NCBI RefSeq assembly: GCF_024807615.1
Contig: NZ_JANUCJ010000003.1
Span: 620,001 to 684,000, forward strand
Direction of reading: 5' to 3'
DNA: 64,000 nucleotides
Source: Tsukamurella ocularis
GTDB taxonomy: Bacteria; Actinomycetota; Actinomycetes; Mycobacteriales; Mycobacteriaceae
Position numbers and translations under genes: made by a program. The notes under the pieces were generated by a model, which was given only the letters and a program-made list of their open reading frames with translations, did no database searches and was not told the DNA's origin. Positions 44,258 through 55,626 of the stretch are shown here, piece by piece. Within the stretch, counting starts at the first letter, position 1. Every line of letters begins with the position of its first letter.

Positions 44258-44267
44258 CGGCTCCTCG
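44232..44267. terminator. Strong terminator hairpin between channel gene and clpC1
   Basis: CGAGGAGCCG (44232-44241) pairs with CGGCTCCTCG (44258-44267); after a C-A mismatch an inner CACCC/GGGTG stem closes on a CGAA tetraloop. It overlaps the stop codon of the channel gene and is 20 bp from the clpC1 stop, so it can serve both directions. Confidence 0.75.
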
Positions 44268-44287
44268 ACGGAACTCCGCCGGCCGCG

Positions 44288-46870
<2,583 letters not shown>

Positions 46871-47112
46871 GGCCATTTTCCTCACATCCCGGTTACTTCG
46901 GGGAGCGGCCGAGGCCGAACCCGCAGTTAGCCGTCTGCATCAACGTCTTCTCACTGTAGTTCGGACCGGTCAGCGGTGGTGTCGGCAGTGCCCCGCAGCC
47001 GGGGCCCGCGGGCCCCGTCGCCCACTGGTCGAATCCTGATACACCAGGTCAAACGCGCCCCCGGCGGGTTTTGATCCCCGTTCCGCCGTGAGCGAAACGG
47101 CCCCGGACACGA
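46871..47112. other. Upstream region of clpC1
   Basis: About 240 bp with no gene. It contains an 18-bp perfect palindrome CGGGGCCCG-CGGGCCCCG (47000-47017) and, on the minus strand, TTGACC near 47050 and TACAGT near 46958 as the best promoter-like hexamers, which do not pair at standard spacing. GAGGAAAA precedes the start. No ClgR-like or CIRCE element was recognised. Confidence 0.5.
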
Positions 47113-47143
47113 CTCACCCCGGCGCACCGGGCGCCGGGGTGAG
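47113..47143 (-). terminator. Terminator hairpin downstream of lsr2
   Basis: CTCACCCCGGCGC (47113-47125) and GCGCCGGGGTGAG (47131-47143) form a perfect 13-bp stem with a 5-nt loop, 12 nt after the lsr2 stop. No T-run follows. It separates lsr2 from clpC1 transcription. Confidence 0.75.
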
Positions 47144-47155
47144 GTCGAACGGGCG

Positions 47156-47500
47156 TCAGTTCGCCGCGTTGTACGCGTCGATCACGTCCTGGCTGATGCG
47201 GCCGCGGTCGTTGACCTTCAGGCCGGACTTGCGGGCCCAGTCGCGGATCGCGGCGCTCTGCGAGCGGTCGATCGGCGTACGGCCGCGCGGCGCGGCCAGG
47301 GCACGCGTACCGCGCTTGCGGCCGCCGGCCCGACGGGCGTTCTCGACCCATTCCTCCAGGGATCCGCGCAGCTTCGCGGCGTTCTTGGACGACAGGTCGA
47401 TCTCGTACGTGACGCCGTCCAGCCCGAATTCCACGGTCTCGTCAGCGGTCTGCGTATCGTCCACGTCGTCGACCAGCGTAACGGTGACCTTGCGCGCCAT
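47156..47500 (-). CDS. lsr2: Nucleoid-associated xenogeneic silencer Lsr2
   Basis: A 114-residue H-NS-like protein that binds AT-rich DNA and silences foreign genes. The N-terminal dimerisation domain starts [15 protein letters not shown] and includes [15 protein letters not shown]; the C-terminal DNA-binding domain contains [25 protein letters not shown] with the RGR AT-hook-like minor-groove clamp. The 180 bp upstream are markedly AT-rich for this chromosome and include GTGTATACAC (47551-47560), consistent with autoregulation. A strong hairpin follows the gene. Confidence 0.97.
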   Translation of the reverse strand: MARKVTVTLVDDVDDTQTADETVEFGLDGVTYEIDLSSKNAAKLRGSLEEWVENARRAGGRKRGTRALAAPRGRTPIDRSQSAAIRDWARKSGLKVNDRGRISQDVIDAYNAAN

Positions 47501-47682
47501 AGTATTGGCCCCTTCTCGAAGTAATTGCTCCATTGCGTCGTTCAAATCGAGTGTATACACACTATTGACATTGTTTCGATTCGAGGCGCCGGAAATATGT
47601 CGCGATAGCGTAACGATCACGACCGAGAAGGAGCCGCATTCCGGCGAATCGCGCCCGATTCCGCGCAATTCACCGATTCGGA

Positions 47683-49467
47683 CTACGGGAGTGACACCAG
47701 CGTGCGCACACGTTCCACGCCGATCGCGAGCAGCAACGTGGGCAGGCGCGGACCGGTATCGCTGCTCACCAACAGGCGGTAGAGCAGGACGAAGAATGCG
47801 CGCTGCGCAGCGGCGAGTTCCTTATCGCCCTTGACGATCTGATCCGCACCCAGCCCGCGCTGCACCTTCGCGACGCCGTACACCTGATGCGTGATTCCGG
47901 CGAGCGTCCAGTCGTCCTCGAGTCGCCCGAGACCGGCAGGGGCGGGGGCACCGGAGCCCTCGAGCAGCAGCCGCAGGCCCTCCCGCTGCTCGTCGGTGAG
48001 GGACGCCAGGAGTTCGGCGTCCGGTTCGGCTCGCACGACGGTGCGCTCCTCCGCCGGCATCTGCTCGGCCACCCAGGCGGTGGCGCGGTCCAGCCGCGGT
48101 CGCAGCGGGGCCAGCTCGTCCAGCGGCTGGTCGGGCTCGAGGGCGGCCAGGATGCGCAGGGTCTGCTCGTCGTCACCGGTGGTGATATCGACGACGGAGG
48201 CCAGCGTCTTGTACGGCACGGGGCGAGGCGTCAGCGGCAGCTCTCGCAACTGCCGCGATGCCGAGTCCAGCACGGACACCGCCCGGGCGTGCGCCGCAAT
48301 GTCGCCGGGCTGGGCCTTCTCCCCGGCCGTCTTGCGGACCAGAGCGTCCCATTCGTCGTACGTGCGGGGCAGGTCGCCGTCCAGCGCCACGTCGAAGGAC
48401 TGATTCGGCTTCTTACGCCCATACAGCCAGCGCAGCAGCGGCGGCTCGAGGTAGCGCAGCGCGACCGCGGCGGTCGGTACTCCGCCCTTCGACGACGACA
48501 TCTTGGCCATGCCGCGGATGCCCACGAAGGCGTACATCGGTCCGAGCGGCCGTTTCCAGTCGAAGATCGGCGCCACGTCCTTGCCCACCGCGAACGACGA
48601 CCCCGGGGATTGATGGTCGACGCCGGAGGGCTCGAAAGTGATCTTCTCGAAGGCCCAGCGCATCGGCCAATCGACCTTCCACACCAGTTTGCCGTCGGTA
48701 TGATCGCGAAGAATCACCGTTTCGGTGTGCCCGCACCGGCAAACGTAAGTCAGCTCGGTCGAATCGTCGTCGTACGACGTTACCGTGGTGAAATCGGTAC
48801 CGCACACCGAGCAGTACGGCTTGTACGGATAGTAACCGGAATCACCCGACCCGTCCGCTTCCTCCGCCGCTCCCGACGCCGCATCAGCCTCCGATTCCGT
48901 GACCGTTTCCGATGCACTTTCGTCCACTGCTGACGTTTCTCCGCGGTCGAGCGTCCGATAGCGTTCGAGGATGCTATCGATGCGCCCTCGTTGCGCCATC
49001 GCGTGCAGCACCTGATCGGTATATGCCCCAGAGGTGTACATGGCTGTCTGGCTGATTCCGCGGTACTCGACGCCCAGATCCTCTAGCGCGCCCTGCAATT
49101 CGCGTCGGAAATGCTCGGCCCAGTTCTCCGCATCGGAGCCGTGCGGCGCCGGGACGCGTGTCAGTGGTTTACCGATGTGCTGTTCCCAGGAGGAATCGAC
49201 GCCGGGGACGTTCGGAACCTTGCGGAAACGGTCGAAGTCGTCCCAGGAGATGATGTGCTCGACCTGCAGGCCGCGGCGGCGCAACTCGTCGGCCACCAGG
49301 TGCGGGACCATCACCTCACGGAGGTTGCCCAGGTGGATCGGCCCCGACGGGGAGATCCCCGAGGCCACTTTCACGGGTGTCCCGTTCCGCTCGGCGAAGG
49401 CCACGGCCTCGTCCGCGAGGCGGGAGACCCAGTCGTCCAGGGGTGCAGTCACGGGCGCAGCATTCAC
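47683..49467 (-). CDS. lysS: Lysine--tRNA ligase, class I type
   Basis: A 594-residue class I (Rossmann-fold) LysRS. The HIGH motif is [12 protein letters not shown] (near residue 42), the KMSKS equivalent [10 protein letters not shown] (near 325). A zinc-binding insert is visible (YCSVCGTDF...VCRCGHTE). An acidic, Ser-rich, low-complexity stretch of about 30 residues (near 175-205, [12 protein letters not shown]) lies just before it. In M. tuberculosis the gene at this place (Rv3598c) is class II, so this locus has been replaced by a non-homologous enzyme. The region 48.6-49.1 kb uses less GC-rich codons than its surroundings, which is compatible with transfer. Start GTG 49467. Confidence 0.93.
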   Translation of the reverse strand: MNAAPVTAPLDDWVSRLADEAVAFAERNGTPVKVASGISPSGPIHLGNLREVMVPHLVADELRRRGLQVEHIISWDDFDRFRKVPNVPGVDSSWEQHIGKPLTRVPAPHGSDAENWAEHFRRELQGALEDLGVEYRGISQTAMYTSGAYTDQVLHAMAQRGRIDSILERYRTLDRGETSAVDESASETVTESEADAASGAAEEADGSGDSGYYPYKPYCSVCGTDFTTVTSYDDDSTELTYVCRCGHTETVILRDHTDGKLVWKVDWPMRWAFEKITFEPSGVDHQSPGSSFAVGKDVAPIFDWKRPLGPMYAFVGIRGMAKMSSSKGGVPTAAVALRYLEPPLLRWLYGRKKPNQSFDVALDGDLPRTYDEWDALVRKTAGEKAQPGDIAAHARAVSVLDSASRQLRELPLTPRPVPYKTLASVVDITTGDDEQTLRILAALEPDQPLDELAPLRPRLDRATAWVAEQMPAEERTVVRAEPDAELLASLTDEQREGLRLLLEGSGAPAPAGLGRLEDDWTLAGITHQVYGVAKVQRGLGADQIVKGDKELAAAQRAFFVLLYRLLVSSDTGPRLPTLLLAIGVERVRTLVSLP

Positions 49468-49567
49468 GGGTGGTGATCCTACCGCCCGGCCGCGATCACC
49501 CCGGATTTGCTGCGGGCGAGACCGCCGCCCCGGGTCATCACGGGCGTGAGCGGCCCGCGGAGGAGGT

Positions 49568-49936
49568 TCAGGCCTCGTGGGCGGCGAACTGGGCGAGCGT
49601 CCGCTCGTAGGACTTGGTCACGCGCCCGGCGCCGGGCGTGATGCCCAGGGTCAGGGCCCGGAAGCCACCGTCGACCGACGAGGCCTGCACGCCCCGGTCC
49701 CGGAGCCGGGTGGCGATCGCGGCTGCGGTGGCGCCGTTGCCGCTGACGAGCAACCACTGAGCATCGGGGCCGGCGGCAGCGAGGCTGGTGGGGAGGCCGG
49801 GGACGAGCCGGGCCGCGACGGCGGCGGCGTCGAGGGCGACGGCACCGGGCAGGATGCCGTCGCGATTGCGCTCGGACTGGTCGCGGACGTCGACGACGAT
49901 CTGGCCGTCGGCGGGGGTGAAGTGCACGGGGTGCAT
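49568..49936 (-). CDS. Rhodanese-like domain protein lacking the catalytic Cys
   Basis: A 122-residue single rhodanese domain. The N-terminal VVDVRDQSERNRDGILPGAV is the family's VxDxRxxxE...IPGA motif, and the C-terminal VDGGFRAL is the G-G-xxxW-like end. The active-site loop reads LVSGNGATAAA, with Ser where sulfurtransferases have Cys, so classical sulfur transfer is not expected. The ATG at 49936 follows GGAGAA. A leaderless Cys-rich reading frame and a hairpin precede it, indicating control by cysteine supply. Possible roles are sulfur sensing or a non-catalytic carrier partner. Confidence 0.85.
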   Translation of the reverse strand: MHPVHFTPADGQIVVDVRDQSERNRDGILPGAVALDAAAVAARLVPGLPTSLAAAGPDAQWLLVSGNGATAAAIATRLRDRGVQASSVDGGFRALTLGITPGAGRVTKSYERTLAQFAAHEA

Positions 49937-50003
49937 CGAAGATTCTCCAGGAGGGAGGCGGAGCGCGGAAAGCGCGTCCGGGCAGCGGAAGGGGGCCGGG
50001 TTC

Positions 50004-50048
50004 CTAACGGACCCGACAACACTCCATGCAGCTGCGCACCTGGCTCAT
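50004..50048 (-). CDS. Cys-rich leader peptide MSQVRSCMECCRVR (attenuator uORF)
   Basis: A 14-codon frame from ATG 50048 to TAG 50004, with Cys at positions 7, 10 and 11, ends 67 nt before the rhodanese-like gene. A promoter (TTGCCG 50080-50085, 18 bp, TACTTT 50056-50061, minus strand) would start transcription at the ATG, so the frame is probably leaderless. Between it and the rhodanese start a hairpin (about 49961-49982) and a CU-rich stretch lie next to the GGAG. Polycysteine leaderless uORFs are known cysteine-responsive attenuators of sulfur genes in mycobacteria. Translation is inferred. Confidence 0.65.
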   Translation of the reverse strand: MSQVRSCMECCRVR

Positions 50049-50055
50049 GGCAGCG

Positions 50056-50085
50056 AAAGTAGCACCCCGCCGCGGCCTGCGGCAA
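50056..50085 (-). promoter_or_regulatory. Promoter of the leader peptide / rhodanese-like unit
   Basis: On the minus strand: TTGCCG (-35, 50085-50080), 18-bp spacer, TACTTT (-10, 50061-50056), then seven bases to the ATG at 50048. This spacing fits leaderless initiation. It sits just after the coaX stop codon. Confidence 0.55.
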
Positions 50086-50094
50086 GGGTTCGAA

Positions 50095-50928
50095 TCATGC
50101 ATGGCGCGAATCCCGCGCGCGCCGGTCCCGCTGCGCCCGGTTGGCGCACTCCCGCAGGTATACGGCCCGCAGACCCTGCAGCGTGAGGTCGGCGCGATGG
50201 TCGGTCACGGTCGAGCACTCGGTGGCAATGCCCTCGTCGAAACCGCCCGTCGCGACCACCCGGGCCCCGGGAACCACCTCGAGCGCGCGCCCGACGAGCG
50301 CGTCCACCATCCCGGCGAAGCCGTAGATGATGCCCGACTGCAGCGCCTCGACGGTGTTCTTGCCGACCACCGACCGCGGCGCGACGAGCTCAACGCGGCG
50401 CAGCGCGACGGTCCGCTCGGCGAGCGCGTCCAGCGCGCTCCCGACGCCGGCGGCGATCGCGCCGCCGAGGAACTCGCCCTTGGCGCTGACCACGTCGACC
50501 CGCGTCGACGTGCCGAAGTCGACGACGACGCACGGGGTACCGGCCGCCCGGCCGACCAATTCGAAGGCGCCGGCGGCGTTGGCGACGCGGTCGGTACCCA
50601 CCTCGCGCGGATTGTCCACGAGCAGCGGCACGCCGGTCTTCACGCCGGGCTCGAGGATGACGTGCTCCGCCGACGGGTAGTAGCGCGGCATCACGGCGCG
50701 CAGCGAGCGCAGCAGCTCGGGCACTGTCGACAGCACGGAGACGCCCGTCACCCCCGCGGGATCGACGCCCGCGCCCGTGAGGAAGCCGCGCAGGATCAGC
50801 GCGAGCTCGTCCGAGGTCATCCGCGGGTCGCTGCGCAGCCGCCAGGTGCCGAGCAGTTCCTCGCCCTCGGCGGACGCGAACAGCCCGACGGTGACCGAGG
50901 TGTTGCCGGCGTCGATCGCCAGCAACAC
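50095..50928 (-). CDS. coaX: Type III pantothenate kinase
   Basis: A 277-residue acetate/sugar-kinase-fold enzyme phosphorylating pantothenate, the first step to CoA. Motifs: DAGNTSVTVGLF (phosphate loop 1, residues 6-17), GTDRVANAAGAFEL (pantothenate site), and VVDFGTSTRVDVVSAKGEFLGG. GTG start at 50928 shares a base with the panD stop. It concludes the panC-panD-coaX run, so pantothenate synthesis and use are co-expressed. The C-terminus is basic (QRDRRARDSRHA). Confidence 0.95.
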   Translation of the reverse strand: MLLAIDAGNTSVTVGLFASAEGEELLGTWRLRSDPRMTSDELALILRGFLTGAGVDPAGVTGVSVLSTVPELLRSLRAVMPRYYPSAEHVILEPGVKTGVPLLVDNPREVGTDRVANAAGAFELVGRAAGTPCVVVDFGTSTRVDVVSAKGEFLGGAIAAGVGSALDALAERTVALRRVELVAPRSVVGKNTVEALQSGIIYGFAGMVDALVGRALEVVPGARVVATGGFDEGIATECSTVTDHRADLTLQGLRAVYLRECANRAQRDRRARDSRHA

Positions 50929-51335
50929 TAGACGCGCCCCGTGACCAGGCCGTAGCCGTCCGGCACATGGGCCGCGTCAGCGGTGAGCTCGACGGGCTTG
51001 TTGTCGGCGTCCACGAAGACGACGCTGGGCGCGTAGGTCTTCAGCTCGTCCTCGTTCAGCTGGCCGTAGGCGATGAGGATGACGATGTCGCCGGGGTTGA
51101 CGAGATGCGCGGCGGCGCCGTTGATCCCGATGACGCCGCTCCCCCGCTCGCCGGCGATGGTGTAGGTCTCCAGGCGGGCGCCGTTGGTCACGTCGACGAT
51201 GGCGACCTGCTCGCCCTCGAGCAGGTTCGCGGCGTCCAGCAGATCGGCGTCGACGGTGACCGAGCCCACGTAGTGCAGATTCGCCTCGGTCACGGTGGCG
51301 CGGTGGATCTTGCTGGTCATCATGGTGCGCAGCAT
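50928..51335 (-). CDS. panD: Aspartate 1-decarboxylase
   Basis: Makes beta-alanine from aspartate for pantothenate. A 135-residue zymogen that self-cleaves at Gly24-Ser25 (YVGSVTVD) to create the pyruvoyl cofactor. Conserved Arg/Tyr/Asn positions ([21 protein letters not shown]) are present. Its ATG shares a base with the panC stop (TAATG), and its stop TAG shares a base with the coaX GTG. In mycobacteria PanD is the target of pyrazinoic acid; the C-terminal tail involved there is present. Confidence 0.96.
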   Translation of the reverse strand: MLRTMMTSKIHRATVTEANLHYVGSVTVDADLLDAANLLEGEQVAIVDVTNGARLETYTIAGERGSGVIGINGAAAHLVNPGDIVILIAYGQLNEDELKTYAPSVVFVDADNKPVELTADAAHVPDGYGLVTGRV

Positions 51336-52228
51336 TATTCGGCCTCCTCCAGGAACCCGGTGCCGATGGCGATGCCCACGTTGTCGAGCAGCCGGGTGTT
51401 GCCGAGCCTGGCGGCCACCAGCAGGCGGCCGTCGCCCTTCTCCGGCGCGACGCCCAGGTCGGGGGCGCGCAGCTCCAGGTACTGGACCTCGATCCCGGGA
51501 CGCGAGGCGAGCACGGCGTTGGCGGCCGCCAGGATGGCGGGCTCGCCGCCCTGCGCGGCGTAGGCCCCGGCGAGCAGCGCCGCCGAGAGGGCCGTCGCGG
51601 CCTCGCGCTCGTCCTCCGACAGGTAGACGTTGCGCGAGCTCATCGCCAGGCCGTCCGCCTCGCGGACCGTCGGGACGCCGACGATCTTGACGTCCAGGTT
51701 GAGGTCCGTGACCATCTGCCGCACCAGCACGAGCTGCTGGTAGTCCTTCTCGCCGAAGTAGGCGGTGTGCGGCCGCACGATGTTGAGCAGCTTGTTGACC
51801 ACGGTCAGCATGCCCGCGAAGTGCGTGGGGCGGCTGTCGGCCTCGAGGCCCACCCCGGCGGGGCCGGGCTGGATCGTGGTGCGCGGGCCGTTCGGGTACA
51901 TGTCGGCGGCCGACGGGGCGAAGACCAGCTCGACGCCGGCGGCGCGCAACTTCTCGACATCCGCGTCGAGCGTGCGCGGGTAGGCGTCCAGGTCCTCGTT
52001 CGCGCCGAACTGCAGCGGGTTCACGAAGATCGAGACCACGACGACGGCGCCGTTCAGCTTAGCGGCGTGCACCAGCTCCAAGTGGCCCGCGTGCAGCGCA
52101 CCCATGGTGGGCACGAAGGCGATCTGCCGGCCGGTCGACTTCAGCGCGCTGGTGACCCTGGTCAGCTGCGCCGGGTCGTGGTGCACCGTGAGCTGACCAG
52201 GGGTGTACGGACGGGTGGGTGCGCTCAT
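51335..52228 (-). CDS. panC: Pantoate--beta-alanine ligase
   Basis: Joins pantoate and beta-alanine with ATP. About 297 residues from ATG 52228. The HIGH-like motif is [13 protein letters not shown] (near residue 42), the pantoate site is [19 protein letters not shown], and the KMSKS-like loop is [11 protein letters not shown]. Its ATG overlaps the DUF2520 stop by four bases (ATGA). Together with panD and coaX it forms a coupled cassette; panB is not in the window. Confidence 0.96.
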   Translation of the reverse strand: MSAPTRPYTPGQLTVHHDPAQLTRVTSALKSTGRQIAFVPTMGALHAGHLELVHAAKLNGAVVVVSIFVNPLQFGANEDLDAYPRTLDADVEKLRAAGVELVFAPSAADMYPNGPRTTIQPGPAGVGLEADSRPTHFAGMLTVVNKLLNIVRPHTAYFGEKDYQQLVLVRQMVTDLNLDVKIVGVPTVREADGLAMSSRNVYLSEDEREAATALSAALLAGAYAAQGGEPAILAAANAVLASRPGIEVQYLELRAPDLGVAPEKGDGRLLVAARLGNTRLLDNVGIAIGTGFLEEAE

Positions 52229-53184
52229 CGGTTGTCCTTCTCGAGGGCGGGATCGATCATGGCTGATGTTCCGGATTGGGCCGCCGCGCGCCGGGATTGG
52301 GCGCGGTAGGCGTCGGCGATGGCCGGGTCGACGGTGTCGATCGCAGCCAGGTGGCGGGTCACGGCCGCGGCGTCCCCGCGGGCGGCGGGACCCGTGAGAG
52401 CGGACGGTCCGCGGGCGAGGGCGTTCTCGAGGGCGGCACGGACGAGCGGGGCGAGGACGCGCTCGGCGAGCGAATCGGCGGAGCCCCCGACGATCTCGGG
52501 ATCGTCGAGCCCCACCCCACCGGCGAGGGCGGCGCGCAGCGCGACCACGGCATCGTCGACCAGCGCGACCAGATGGTTCGCGCCGTGCGCGAGCGCCGCG
52601 TGGTAGAGCGGACGGGCCGATTCCGGCACCCGGACGGGCTCGGCGCCGATCTCCAGCGCAATGGCCTGGCCGACGGCGTGCCCGATCTCGTCGGCGGCGG
52701 TGATGCCGATGCAGCACGTGGCGAGCCGGGCGGTGTCGTCGGGGTCGTCGACGAAGGTCATGGCGGGATGGAACGCGATGGTGGTGCAGCCGAGCCGCGC
52801 GAGTGGCGCGAGCACGCCGACACCGAGCGCGCCGGAGGTGTGCAGCACGATCGCCGACGGGTTGATCCGCGCCGCGAGGTCGTCCACCAGCGCGGGGAGC
52901 TCGGTGTCCGGCACCGCCAGGATGAGCAGCTCGGCCTTCTCGGCGATGACCGCGGGGGCGTCGACGCGGGCCTCGGGCAGGCGCTGCGCGGCGCGGGTGC
53001 GGGAGCGGCCGGACGGCGCGGACGCGGCGGTGACGATGTGGCCGGCCCGTTCGAGGGCGGCGCCGAGTGCGGTGCCGACGCGGCCGGCCGAGATCACGCC
53101 CACGGACAGTCGCGCGGGGGTGGGGGGATTGGGGATGCCGGACAACTGGTCCACGGCATCGGGCGAGTCCGAGAACTCGGGCAT
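52225..53184 (-). CDS. Rossmann-like and DUF2520 domain-containing protein
   Basis: A 319-residue dehydrogenase-like protein. The N-terminal NADP-binding domain opens with [24 protein letters not shown] (GxxxxGxxL variant of the GxGxxG loop), and the C-terminal DUF2520 domain is all-helical ([21 protein letters not shown]). Its architecture resembles ketopantoate reductase and pyrroline-5-carboxylate reductase. It is fused in expression to panC by an ATGA overlap, conserved as Rv3603c-Rv3602c. A role in pantoate supply is a reasonable inference, not established. Confidence 0.9.
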   Translation of the reverse strand: MPEFSDSPDAVDQLSGIPNPPTPARLSVGVISAGRVGTALGAALERAGHIVTAASAPSGRSRTRAAQRLPEARVDAPAVIAEKAELLILAVPDTELPALVDDLAARINPSAIVLHTSGALGVGVLAPLARLGCTTIAFHPAMTFVDDPDDTARLATCCIGITAADEIGHAVGQAIALEIGAEPVRVPESARPLYHAALAHGANHLVALVDDAVVALRAALAGGVGLDDPEIVGGSADSLAERVLAPLVRAALENALARGPSALTGPAARGDAAAVTRHLAAIDTVDPAIADAYRAQSRRAAAQSGTSAMIDPALEKDNR

Positions 53185-53292
53185 GGGCGTACGCCTCCAA
53201 GGGTCGTTCCAGTCCCGCTCCGCGGGTACCAGACGGTCACCGAAAGGCTATGCCCGCACGGCCGAACGGGCAACGACGTGTGAGCTAGATCA

Positions 53293-54516
53293 TCACTCCG
53301 GCTTGCGCCGGCGGCCGCCGCTCGAGCGCTCCGTGTCGGCGTTCATCCGGGCGATCAGATCCGCCACGGTACTGCCCGACGAGTGCTGCCCGGCGTGACT
53401 CGCTTCGACCTGCTGCTCCTGCCGGTCCTCGGGCGCCTGCTGCGGCGGGGTGCGCTGCTGGTCCTGCGCCCACGGCCGTCCCTGTGCCTGACCCGCCTGC
53501 TGCGCGTCCTCGAACTGGGGGGCCTGCGGGGGCGCGGACTGGAACGGGGAGTACGGCGCCGCCGGGGATACGGTCGGCGGGTTCGACGGGGCGTCCGGCG
53601 TGTACGGGCGCGGCGGCAGCGGCGAGCGGTAGCCGGACTGTGGCGCGAGCGGCACGAAGGGCTCGGCGACGTGGTCGACGTGCTCGACGTCGACGGGCGG
53701 CTGCGTATCCGGGGTCGCCGCGGTGGCGGGCGCGGCGGGTGCCGCGGACGGCTCGTCCGCGACGACGTGGAAAACAGTGGTCGGCGACTCCTCGTGCGGC
53801 CGGTCGGCGGCGGGGTTGCTCGCCGGCCCGGACGGCACCGTCGGACCCGACGGACCGGGCGGGACGGGGGCGGCGGGCACCTCGGTCACCGTGGCCTCGT
53901 CGATCGGCTCACCCGCGACGGACGCTGCACCGTAGTAGTCGTCGACGGCCGCGGCAGCAGGCTCTGGCACACCGGCGAAGTCCTGCTGCGCCCGGAATCG
54001 GTCGTCGTCCTCGAAGACCGACTTGGCCCGCTGGGCGTCCAGGGCCCGCTGCTCCGCCGCGGCGTACAGCTCGGTGTACGACGGGCCCAGATCGCGGCCG
54101 AGCAGCTCCTCGAGATTGGCGCGCAGCGCCAGGACCTCGGCCTTGAGCGCGGTCAGCTCCTCGTTGGACTCGCCCTTGAGCTCCGCGCGGATGTCGTGCT
54201 CCACCTGCAGCTCGTACTCGCGGCGCGCGCTGATCTCCCGCTCGAGTTGCAGCCCGTAGACGGTCTTGAGGCCGCTCTCCTTCGACTCCGCGGCGCGCAG
54301 GTCGCGCGAGTACCGCGCGATGAGGAAGGCCGCAATGACGAGGCCCCACACCAGCAGGATCAGCGAGACCAGGCCCCAGCGGCGGTCTTCCGAGAACACC
54401 CACATGCCGGTCCCGACGACCGCCAGCAGGATCACCGCACCGAGCATCCACTGCCCCGCACCCGAGGACCGTCGCGGGGCGCGCTTTCGTGAACTCGGGA
54501 TAGGCGGTTGCGTCAT
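53293..54516 (-). CDS. DUF6779 domain-containing membrane protein
   Basis: A 407-residue protein with two transmembrane helices near the N-terminus (about residues 22-42 and 47-68), a coiled-coil region (about 70-160, rich in Glu/Lys/Arg) and a long disordered Pro/Ala/Gln tail (about 190-407) ending in a short conserved-looking helix (STVADLIARMNAD) and basic residues. It corresponds to Rv3604c in position and composition. The layout suggests a cytoplasmic coiled-coil scaffold at the membrane; function is unknown. Confidence 0.88.
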   Translation of the reverse strand: MTQPPIPSSRKRAPRRSSGAGQWMLGAVILLAVVGTGMWVFSEDRRWGLVSLILLVWGLVIAAFLIARYSRDLRAAESKESGLKTVYGLQLEREISARREYELQVEHDIRAELKGESNEELTALKAEVLALRANLEELLGRDLGPSYTELYAAAEQRALDAQRAKSVFEDDDRFRAQQDFAGVPEPAAAAVDDYYGAASVAGEPIDEATVTEVPAAPVPPGPSGPTVPSGPASNPAADRPHEESPTTVFHVVADEPSAAPAAPATAATPDTQPPVDVEHVDHVAEPFVPLAPQSGYRSPLPPRPYTPDAPSNPPTVSPAAPYSPFQSAPPQAPQFEDAQQAGQAQGRPWAQDQQRTPPQQAPEDRQEQQVEASHAGQHSSGSTVADLIARMNADTERSSGGRRRKPE

Positions 54517-54552
54517 ATCCGCGACCTTACCTTTTACCTGAGGTCGGATTCC

Positions 54553-55080
54553 TCAGGCTGGCGATGTGTCGGCGGGCTGGTCGTCGGGATCGTCGGGTGT
54601 GCGACAGCAACGCTCGAGCCAGAGCGCGGCAGCCAGGAGCAGCAGCGCCCCGGCGGCGCCGATCCAGGCGCCCGGCCGGTCCGCGTGGGTGGCGGCCAAG
54701 GCAGCGCCCTCGGTGAGGAGGAAGACGAGCATGCCGCCGAAGAAGCCCAGGGCAACGGCGCCGAGGTACGCGGACGCCTTGGCGAGCGCCACGGCGCGGG
54801 CGACGGCGATCGGGTGGATCCGCCCGGGCCCCCAGCCGACCTCGCCGCGGCTCAGCCGCGAGCGCACGAGCTGGGCGATGTACAGGTCCGCCGCCGCCAC
54901 GCCGTACAACAGCGCCCCCGCCCACACGGGGACGACCGGCACCACGGTGCGCACCAGCAGGTACGAGCCCAGGCCCACGCCCAGCACGATCACCACCAGC
55001 TCGACCCAACCGGTCGCGCGCACCGTCGGGCCGCCCGGCTCCTCGGGCGCCCGGTCCAGGCGGTTCGACGGTCCGCTCAT
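54553..55080 (-). CDS. DUF3180 domain-containing membrane protein
   Basis: A 175-residue integral membrane protein with four transmembrane helices (about residues 24-45, 48-66, 96-118, 134-152). Conserved RIHPIAVARAVALAKASAYLGA marks the DUF3180 family (Rv3605c). ATG 55080 overlaps the folK stop by four bases. The family's steady association with folK in actinobacteria suggests a related job, but none is known. The tail carries a Cys-Cys pair (LERCCRTPD). Confidence 0.9.
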   Translation of the reverse strand: MSGPSNRLDRAPEEPGGPTVRATGWVELVVIVLGVGLGSYLLVRTVVPVVPVWAGALLYGVAAADLYIAQLVRSRLSRGEVGWGPGRIHPIAVARAVALAKASAYLGAVALGFFGGMLVFLLTEGAALAATHADRPGAWIGAAGALLLLAAALWLERCCRTPDDPDDQPADTSPA

Positions 55081-55565
55081 AGGCGCGTCACCTCCGCAGT
55101 CTCGTCGGCGGGCAGAGCCCGCAGCAGGTCGCCAACGGCGCCGTGCCCGGGCAGCTGCGCCGCCGGATCGGCGTCCAGCCAGGGGATGAGGACGAAGGCA
55201 CGCTCGTGCGCGCGGGGGTGCGGCAGGGTCAACTCGGGGTCGTCGGAGAGCACGGGCCCGTCGCCCTCCCAGACCGCGATCACGTCGACGTCCAGGGTCC
55301 GCGGGCCCCAGCGGACGTCGCGGACGCGCTGCGCGGCGGCCTCCTGTTCGCGGGCGAAGGCCAGCCATCCGGCCGCGTCCCGAGCCTGGTCGTCGACCAG
55401 CACCGTCGCGTTGACGAAGTCGTCCTGTTCGACCCCGCCCCACGGCGGGGTGCGGTACAGAGCCGACGCGCGCACCAGGGCAGGGCCGAGGGCGCCGATC
55501 GCGGCGCGGACGGCGACATCCGCGGCGCCGAGGTTGGCGCCCAGAGAGAGGACGGCGCGGCTCAC
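55077..55565 (-). CDS. folK: 2-amino-4-hydroxy-6-hydroxymethyldihydropteridine diphosphokinase
   Basis: Transfers pyrophosphate from ATP to the pterin in folate synthesis. A 162-residue protein with VLSLGANLGA at the start, FVNATVLVDD, and the magnesium-binding Asp pair in RTLDVDVIAV (near residues 91-95), then LTLPHPRAHERAFVLIPW. GTG start at 55565; a 61-bp gap to folB is the longest in the fol cluster. Complete catalytic set. Confidence 0.95.
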   Translation of the reverse strand: MSRAVLSLGANLGAADVAVRAAIGALGPALVRASALYRTPPWGGVEQDDFVNATVLVDDQARDAAGWLAFAREQEAAAQRVRDVRWGPRTLDVDVIAVWEGDGPVLSDDPELTLPHPRAHERAFVLIPWLDADPAAQLPGHGAVGDLLRALPADETAEVTRL

Positions 55566-55626
55566 TGTGCGCCCCGGGCGCCGGAGCGGAACCGGCGGGC
55601 GACGACCACGACATCAGCGGAAGGGG

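Noticed and set aside
47000-47017. 18-bp GC palindrome CGGGGCCCG-CGGGCCCCG upstream of clpC1 as a regulator site
   Set aside because: It has no loop, consists only of G and C, and does not match known ClgR, HspR or CIRCE sites; chance is plausible in this composition.
50086-50095. GGTTCGAATC resembling the T-loop of a tRNA
   Set aside because: The flanking bases do not pair into a T-stem, and there is no acceptor, D or anticodon arm; the stretch is the coaX 3' end and the leader promoter.
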